Shown: positions 59,408-64,000 of the stretch, piece by piece
Layout of the letters: the number at the start of each line of letters is the position of its first letter
Numbering within the stretch: position 1 is the stretch's first letter
Assembly (NCBI RefSeq): GCF_003977685.1
Contig: NZ_RYZH01000004.1
Location: forward strand, 120,827-184,826
DNA from: Tautonia sociabilis
GTDB taxonomy: Bacteria > Planctomycetota > Planctomycetia > Isosphaerales > Isosphaeraceae
DNA length: 64,000 bases
Reading direction: 5' to 3'
Program-made: the position numbers and the translations under genes
Notes under the pieces: model-generated
What the model was told of the DNA's origin: nothing
Seen by the model: only the letters and a program-made list of their open reading frames with translations
The model's database searches: none

Positions 59408-62400
59408 CGGGCGGCCTCGGCGTGGTCGGGGGAGGCGATCGGCTCGGGGGCGGTGTCGAGCTGGGCGGCGATCAGTTCGATCGGGTGGATCGCGTCGATT
59501 CCCTCCAGCCCGTGCACCTGGCTGCGGCAGGAGAAGCCGGGGGCCAGGAGCGGAGCCTCCGGCTCGGCTCGGGCGGCGGGCAGGAGCACGCGCTCGGCCA
59601 AAGCGACGCTCACGTCATAATGCCCGAGTTCGTAGCCGAACGAGCCGGCCATGCCGCAGCAGCCGGAATCGAGCGTGCGTACCTCCAGCCCGGGGATGCG
59701 CCGCAGCGCCTCGACCGTGTCGGCCGTGCCGACGATCGCCTTCTGCTGGCAGTGGCCGTGCAGCAGGACGCTCCCCTCGCGAGGGCGGAGGGGGAGCTCG
59801 GGGACCCGGTCGCGGTCGGCGAGGAAGCGGTCGATCATCATGGAGGCGCCGGCCACGAGGTCGGCGTCTCGGCCGAGGCGGAAGGCGCGGTACTCGTCGG
59901 CCAGGGTGAGGATGCAGGACGGCTCGCAGCCGAGGATGGGGACACCGCGTCGGGCCTCGGCGGCGAGCTTCGCGACGTTCCCTTCGGCCCAGGATCGGGC
60001 GAGGCCGAGCAGGCCCTTGCTGATCGCCGGTCGGCCGCAGCAGGGCAGCCCGGCGAGCCGCACCGAGTAGCCGGCGGCCTCCAGCACTCGGACGGCGGCT
60101 CGGCCGACGGCGGGGGTGTTGAAGGTGGTGAAGCAGTCGTCCAGCAAAACGACGCGGCCCCGGGTGCCGGCCCGGGGATCGGGAGCGTGCCGCCGGAACC
60201 AGCGGCGGAGGTGATCACGCTCGAAGCCGGGAACAACTCGGCGGCGGTCGAAGCCGGCGATCTTCTCCAGCAGCCAGCGGACGGACGTCCGCTCTCTCAT
60301 CCAGTTCGACAGCGGCGCCGAGGCCGAACCGAGGGCGTTCAGCAGGTGGACGTGGGCCACCAGCAGCGCTCCGATCGGAGCGGGGCGGGAGCGGTACTTC
60401 TGATACAGGTACTCCGACTTGATCCGGGACATGTCCACGTTTGAGGGACACTCGGTCTTGCACGCCTTGCACTGGAGGCAGAGGTCGAGGGCGCGGTCGA
60501 GGTCGCCGCTGGCGAGGCCCTCGGCGGGCAGAGCGCCGGACATGACCAGGCGCATCAGGTTGGCGCGGCCTCGGGTGGAGTGGTCCTCGTCTCGGGTGAC
60601 CATGTAGCTGGGGCACATGGTCCCGGTGCCGGTCTTGCGGCAGGCGCCGACGCCGGAGCACAGCTCGACGGCTCGGGCGAAGCCTCCCTGGTCGGAGAAG
60701 TCGAACCCGGTGTCGCCGGGCTCGCGGTCGGTCCGGTACGCCGGGCCGTAGCGGAGGTCGACGCCGGGATCGGGCTCGGCGACGACCTTGCCGGGATTCA
60801 ACAGGTCGTGGGGGTCGAAGGCCTCCTTGACGGTGCGGAAGGCGCCATAGATCTCCTCGCCAAAGAGCTTGCGGTTCCATCGGCTGCGGGCCAGGCCGTC
60901 GCCGTGCTCGCCGCTCATGGCGCCGCCGAACTCGAGGACGAGGTCGGAAACCTCGGCGGCGATGGATCGGAGCGCATCCACGCCCTCCTGTGTTTTCATG
61001 TTCAGAATCGGGCGGATGTGCAGGCAGCCCACGTCGGCGTGGCCGTAGCAGGAGGCGACGGTCCCGTGGCGGTTGACGATGGCCCGGAAGCGTTCGTAGA
61101 AGACCGGCAGCCGCTCGACGGCGACGGCGGTATCCTCGACGAAGGCGACCGGCTTCGGGTCGCCGACCATCCCCATGAGCAGGGAGAGCCCCGCCTTGCG
61201 GACCTTCCAGAAGTCGTCCTTGGCGGCGTCTTGCAGCGTGGTCCGAATGCCGAGCACGCCGGGGGCGCCCTCGAACCGGCGGGCCAGCTCGGAGGTCTTG
61301 TCGGTCAGCTCGTCGAGCGTGTCGGCGTAGAACTGGGCGGCGAGCACGGCCTCGGGGTGGCCGGCGGCGAAGGAGAGGCTTCGGGCGTACTCGGGGTTCT
61401 TGCCGGCGAGGTCGAGGATGGCGCGGTCGACCATCTCGACCGCCACCGGGCCGCAGCCGATCATCTCCTCGACGCGGTCGAGCGCCGCCGGGATCGTGGC
61501 GAAGGAGAGGACGACCAGCCCCTGGTGCTTCGGTGCCGGGACCAGCAGCAACTCGGCGCCGGTGACGACGGCGAGGGTCCCCTCGGAGCCGACGACGAGC
61601 TTGGCGAGGTTGAACGCCCAGGGCTCGTCGGGGATCTCGGGGGCCCGGACGGGGAGGCCGGGGACGAACTCGTCGAGGTTGTAGCCGCTCACCCGCCGCA
61701 GGATGCGCGGATACTGCTGGCGGATGGCGGGCTCGTGCTCCTGGACCAGGTCGCGAACCGTGCGGTGGATGCGGCCGACGAGGTCTCCCCGGGCGCAGGT
61801 CCGGGCCAGCTCTTCGGGGGAGAGCGGCCCGAGGGTGGTGGCGGTGCCGTCGGAGAGGACGACGTCGAGCGAGCGGACGCTGTCGACCGTCTTGCCGAAG
61901 CGAAGCGACCGGGCGCCGGCCGAGTTGTTGCCGATCATGCCGCCGAGGGTGGCGCGGTCGGTGGTGGAAACATCCGGCCCGAACATCAGCCCCAGCGGCT
62001 TCAGCTCCGCGTTCAAGCGGCCGAGCACCACACCCGGCTGGACCCGGACGGTCATCCGGTCGCGGTCGACGGTGTCGATGCGCGTCAGGTACTTGGATGT
62101 ATCAATGATGATCGCCGCGCCGATGGTCTGCCCCGAGAGGCTGGTGGCGCCTCCCCGGGGGACGACCGGCACCCCTTCCTCGGCGGCGATGCGGACGGTG
62201 GCGGCCACGTCGTCGACGGTGCGGGGCAGGACGACGCCCACGGGCATGATCTGGTACAGACTGGCGTCGGTGGCATAGAGCCCCCGGCTGGCGGGGTCGA
62301 AGCGGATCTCGGCCCGGGTGGCGTCGGCCAGGCGACGGCGGAGGCGGTCGACCAACGGGCGGGCGGGGCGGGCGCCGGCGGGCGTGATGGCGGCGGTGCG

Positions 62401-62433
62401 GCTGGGCATCGGCGGTCTCGGGGGTTCGGCCAT
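59404..62433 (-). CDS. FAD-binding and Fe-S D-lactate dehydrogenase/glycolate oxidase-like fusion
   Basis: A 1009-residue fusion of the two components found separately in glycolate oxidase and LldE/Dld systems. Residues 30-560 are an FAD-linked oxidase: VVPRGGATSLSGQT, GGMIGNNSAGARSLRFGKT and a C-terminal lobe ending FDPHDLLNPGKV. The second half has two ferredoxin-type cysteine motifs (CSGVGACRKTGTGTMCPSY and CLQCKACKTECPSN) and two CCG domains (GLPCCGRP, DSGCCGMAGSF). This YdiJ-like arrangement oxidises D-2-hydroxy acids and passes electrons to the respiratory chain. Substrate choice between D-lactate, D-2-hydroxyglutarate and glycolate is open. It is coupled to the M28 gene downstream. Confidence 0.9.
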   Translation of the reverse strand: MAEPPRPPMPSRTAAITPAGARPARPLVDRLRRRLADATRAEIRFDPASRGLYATDASLYQIMPVGVVLPRTVDDVAATVRIAAEEGVPVVPRGGATSLSGQTIGAAIIIDTSKYLTRIDTVDRDRMTVRVQPGVVLGRLNAELKPLGLMFGPDVSTTDRATLGGMIGNNSAGARSLRFGKTVDSVRSLDVVLSDGTATTLGPLSPEELARTCARGDLVGRIHRTVRDLVQEHEPAIRQQYPRILRRVSGYNLDEFVPGLPVRAPEIPDEPWAFNLAKLVVGSEGTLAVVTGAELLLVPAPKHQGLVVLSFATIPAALDRVEEMIGCGPVAVEMVDRAILDLAGKNPEYARSLSFAAGHPEAVLAAQFYADTLDELTDKTSELARRFEGAPGVLGIRTTLQDAAKDDFWKVRKAGLSLLMGMVGDPKPVAFVEDTAVAVERLPVFYERFRAIVNRHGTVASCYGHADVGCLHIRPILNMKTQEGVDALRSIAAEVSDLVLEFGGAMSGEHGDGLARSRWNRKLFGEEIYGAFRTVKEAFDPHDLLNPGKVVAEPDPGVDLRYGPAYRTDREPGDTGFDFSDQGGFARAVELCSGVGACRKTGTGTMCPSYMVTRDEDHSTRGRANLMRLVMSGALPAEGLASGDLDRALDLCLQCKACKTECPSNVDMSRIKSEYLYQKYRSRPAPIGALLVAHVHLLNALGSASAPLSNWMRERTSVRWLLEKIAGFDRRRVVPGFERDHLRRWFRRHAPDPRAGTRGRVVLLDDCFTTFNTPAVGRAAVRVLEAAGYSVRLAGLPCCGRPAISKGLLGLARSWAEGNVAKLAAEARRGVPILGCEPSCILTLADEYRAFRLGRDADLVAGASMMIDRFLADRDRVPELPLRPREGSVLLHGHCQQKAIVGTADTVEALRRIPGLEVRTLDSGCCGMAGSFGYELGHYDVSVALAERVLLPAARAEPEAPLLAPGFSCRSQVHGLEGIDAIHPIELIAAQLDTAPEPIASPDHAEAAR

Positions 62434-62712
62434 CGAGGCCCGACGGGGCGATCCGGTCGCCGGACCGGGCCGGGGCGGCTTGGGCCGGGCTCGGCCGCCG
62501 CCGGTCGGGTTCCGGGCCTCTTCGGTATTGTAGGCCGAGACGCCCCGCCGTCGCTATCCGGGGCTCGGCTCAGCGGCGCGACACGGCGAGGACGGCGGAC
62601 CGGATCTCGTCTGCCGCCCTCGCCTTGATGGGTGCTCACCCGACCAAACCGGATCGATCCGATCCGCGTCGCCTCAGGCCGGATCGGGATCGCATGGCTT
62701 GGCCTGAAGAAA
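62434..62712. other. Gap upstream of the FAD/Fe-S gene
   Basis: No gene is seen. On the minus strand TACAAT (complement of 62527-62532) lies 94 bases before the ATG, in the context GCCTACAATACC shared with other minus-strand genes; the expected -35 position is poor. Confidence 0.35.
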
Positions 62713-63861
62713 TCAATACTGGTCGGCGCTGACGACCTCACCACCGGATCGGGAGCCGATTCCCCAGAGGACTTGGTAGGCGAGGGTCGACTTGAGGAAC
62801 TTCACCGAGCCGTCGGCGAAACAGGCGTTGGCGCCGCCGGGGTGGTAGCTTGTCAGGCCACAGATCCCGGCCGAGTCCCAATCACTGTTGGTGTCCCAGT
62901 ACTGGACGTAGGGATACTTGGAATTGGGGGGCACGAGCAGATTGCCTAGCGCGTGGCCGTACATACCGACGTGCCACATCCGGCCATTCCAGCTCCGCTG
63001 GCCATTTGTGCCGTAGTTGCCCTGCTGGTTGGTCCAGGAGGTTGCGGCGGTTTGAAGATCCGCCAGCAGGGCGGCGGCGCCGACATTGCCCGGGCCGGGC
63101 ATGTTGCCAGGCGGCCGGTCCATGTTCCGGTTGGGCATGTTGGGGAAGGCGCTCGCGTTCCACTGGATCCCCACAATATCCTGGATCGAGTTCTTGGAGT
63201 CGTCGAAGTCGCCGGTGCGGAACTCGCCGAAGGCGACCGTGTTCGAGGTGCCGTCCGTGACATCACGCGAGCTGAAGGGGATGCCGCCGTTGGCGAACAG
63301 GCCGTTCGGGATGTCGTTCGGCCATCCGATCCACATGATCGATGAACCGGCGCTGGCGAAGTAGTTGTTGCCGGCGAAGGGCCGCCGGTTCATCCCCAGG
63401 GTCTCATCAATGTTCCAGATGGCTCTTGGGGGCGTGCTCGAGGGGCACAGGAGGGTGTTGATCCGCGTCATGATGCCGGTGTAGTTGCCCCGCTCGCCGT
63501 TACCATCGCTGCGGCCCAGGTAGTTGAAGTTGATGGCGTTATAGACCTGGGTCTGCTCCAGGTAAGGCAGGAGCATCGTTTGGGCGCTCCAGGCGCCCCA
63601 GTAGCGGTTGTCGTAGGTCGTCGGGCCGCCGGGGCCGTTGTTCCCGCCGAGCGGGTACGACTGGTTGGCCGATTCGTAGTTCGCCAGCGCCAGGCCGAGC
63701 TGCTTCAGGTTGTTGGTGCACTGTGAGCGACGAGCCGCCTCGCGGGCCGACTGGACGGCAGGGAGGAGCAGGGCGATCAGGACACCAATGATGGCGATCA
63801 CCACCAGCAACTCGATCAGGGTGAAACCCTGGCGTCGGCCGTTCCGATCAAATAAGTTCAT
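62713..63861 (-). CDS. DUF1559 pseudopilin-like protein
   Basis: A 382-residue protein of the DUF1559 family, massively expanded in planctomycetes. The type IV pilin-like prepilin signal is at residues 9-40 (RRQGFTLIELLVVIAIIG, then VLIALLLPAVQSAREAARR, cleaved before Phe). The body has the family motifs CTNNLKQLGLALANYES, and near the end TSYHPGGANACFADGSVKFLKS. The product is probably a secreted, surface-assembled pseudopilin or S-layer-like protein. The ATG at 63861 follows AAGGA by seven bases. It is the first gene at the right edge; its promoter region extends out of view. Confidence 0.95.
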   Translation of the reverse strand: MNLFDRNGRRQGFTLIELLVVIAIIGVLIALLLPAVQSAREAARRSQCTNNLKQLGLALANYESANQSYPLGGNNGPGGPTTYDNRYWGAWSAQTMLLPYLEQTQVYNAINFNYLGRSDGNGERGNYTGIMTRINTLLCPSSTPPRAIWNIDETLGMNRRPFAGNNYFASAGSSIMWIGWPNDIPNGLFANGGIPFSSRDVTDGTSNTVAFGEFRTGDFDDSKNSIQDIVGIQWNASAFPNMPNRNMDRPPGNMPGPGNVGAAALLADLQTAATSWTNQQGNYGTNGQRSWNGRMWHVGMYGHALGNLLVPPNSKYPYVQYWDTNSDWDSAGICGLTSYHPGGANACFADGSVKFLKSTLAYQVLWGIGSRSGGEVVSADQY

Positions 63862-64000
63862 GTTGGTTCCTTCGTGGGAAGGGACGAGGGAGGCAAGAGA
63901 AAAAGAAATCACACCCCGGCGGGATCGCGCCGCGTCGAGGGCTTGGTGAGGAACACCGGGGCGAACGCCGTGGTCCCGCGCCCGGACGGAGCGGGCCTGA
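63862..64000. other. Upstream region of the DUF1559 gene, cut by the window
   Basis: This contains the AAGGA ribosome site (63869-63873) and an A-rich patch around 63898-63912. No further gene is seen before the edge. Confidence 0.4.

Overview
The window is high-GC DNA (roughly 70 %, with strong G/C at third codon positions) that looks like a chromosome segment of a planctomycete, most likely Isosphaeraceae (Tautonia-like). That assignment is inferred from gene content. Supporting features are a DUF1559 pseudopilin-like protein with the N-terminal FTLIELLVVIAIIGVL signature, a DUF5690-type transporter, secreted haem/copper and EF-hand proteins, split glycine dehydrogenase, lipid A genes and many lineage-type hypothetical proteins. 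I see no rRNA, tRNA, CRISPR array, transposase or phage gene.

Region 1 (1-4.5 kb) is an organophosphonate catabolism cluster. A zinc alcohol dehydrogenase fragment and a DUF5690 MFS transporter read left. A PhnZ-type HD oxygenase, a FAD amine oxidase and phosphonoacetaldehyde hydrolase (PhnX) read right, with ATGA overlaps between them. Region 2 (4.6-6.4 kb) is a divergent BlaI-type repressor / M48 peptidase pair with a promoter and two matching operator palindromes. Region 3 (6.5-13.1 kb) carries lpxI and lpxD (lipid A) and two coupled multi-spanning membrane glycosyltransferase-like proteins. Region 4 (13.6-19 kb) has a short N-acetylglutamate synthase-like GNAT, a HpnI-like glycosyltransferase, a small conserved-looking protein, a fatty acid desaturase and a HEAT-repeat protein.

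Region 5 (19.3-34.2 kb) has a 1458-residue TPR protein, a cytochrome c/copper monooxygenase-like protein with EF-hands, a ceramidase-like protein that appears to lack the catalytic serine, and a left-reading four-gene set: nitrilase, small exported protein, beta-propeller/PHP-like protein and a second exported protein. Region 6 (34.4-43.9 kb) has MoxR ATPase and FHA genes, then the glycine cleavage system gcvT-gcvH-gcvPA-gcvPB with a lipoate/octanoate transferase. Small membrane-protein ORFs are inserted between the gcv genes.

Region 7 (44.5-54.1 kb) has a thioredoxin-fold protein without CXXC, a class IV aminotransferase, a glycosyltransferase-like protein whose tail overlaps an ABC-2 permease gene, the matching ABC ATPase, two minisatellites, another polytopic membrane protein and CvpA. 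Region 8 (54.4-64 kb) has pentanucleotide repeats, an MlaE/MlaF pair without a visible MlaD, two membrane or exported hypotheticals, an M28 peptidase coupled to a 1009-residue FAD/Fe-S oxidoreductase, and the DUF1559 protein.

Start codons were set from ribosome-binding sites and overlaps. Promoters were picked by eye from sigma70-like hexamers, which stand out in this GC-rich DNA; they are predictions.
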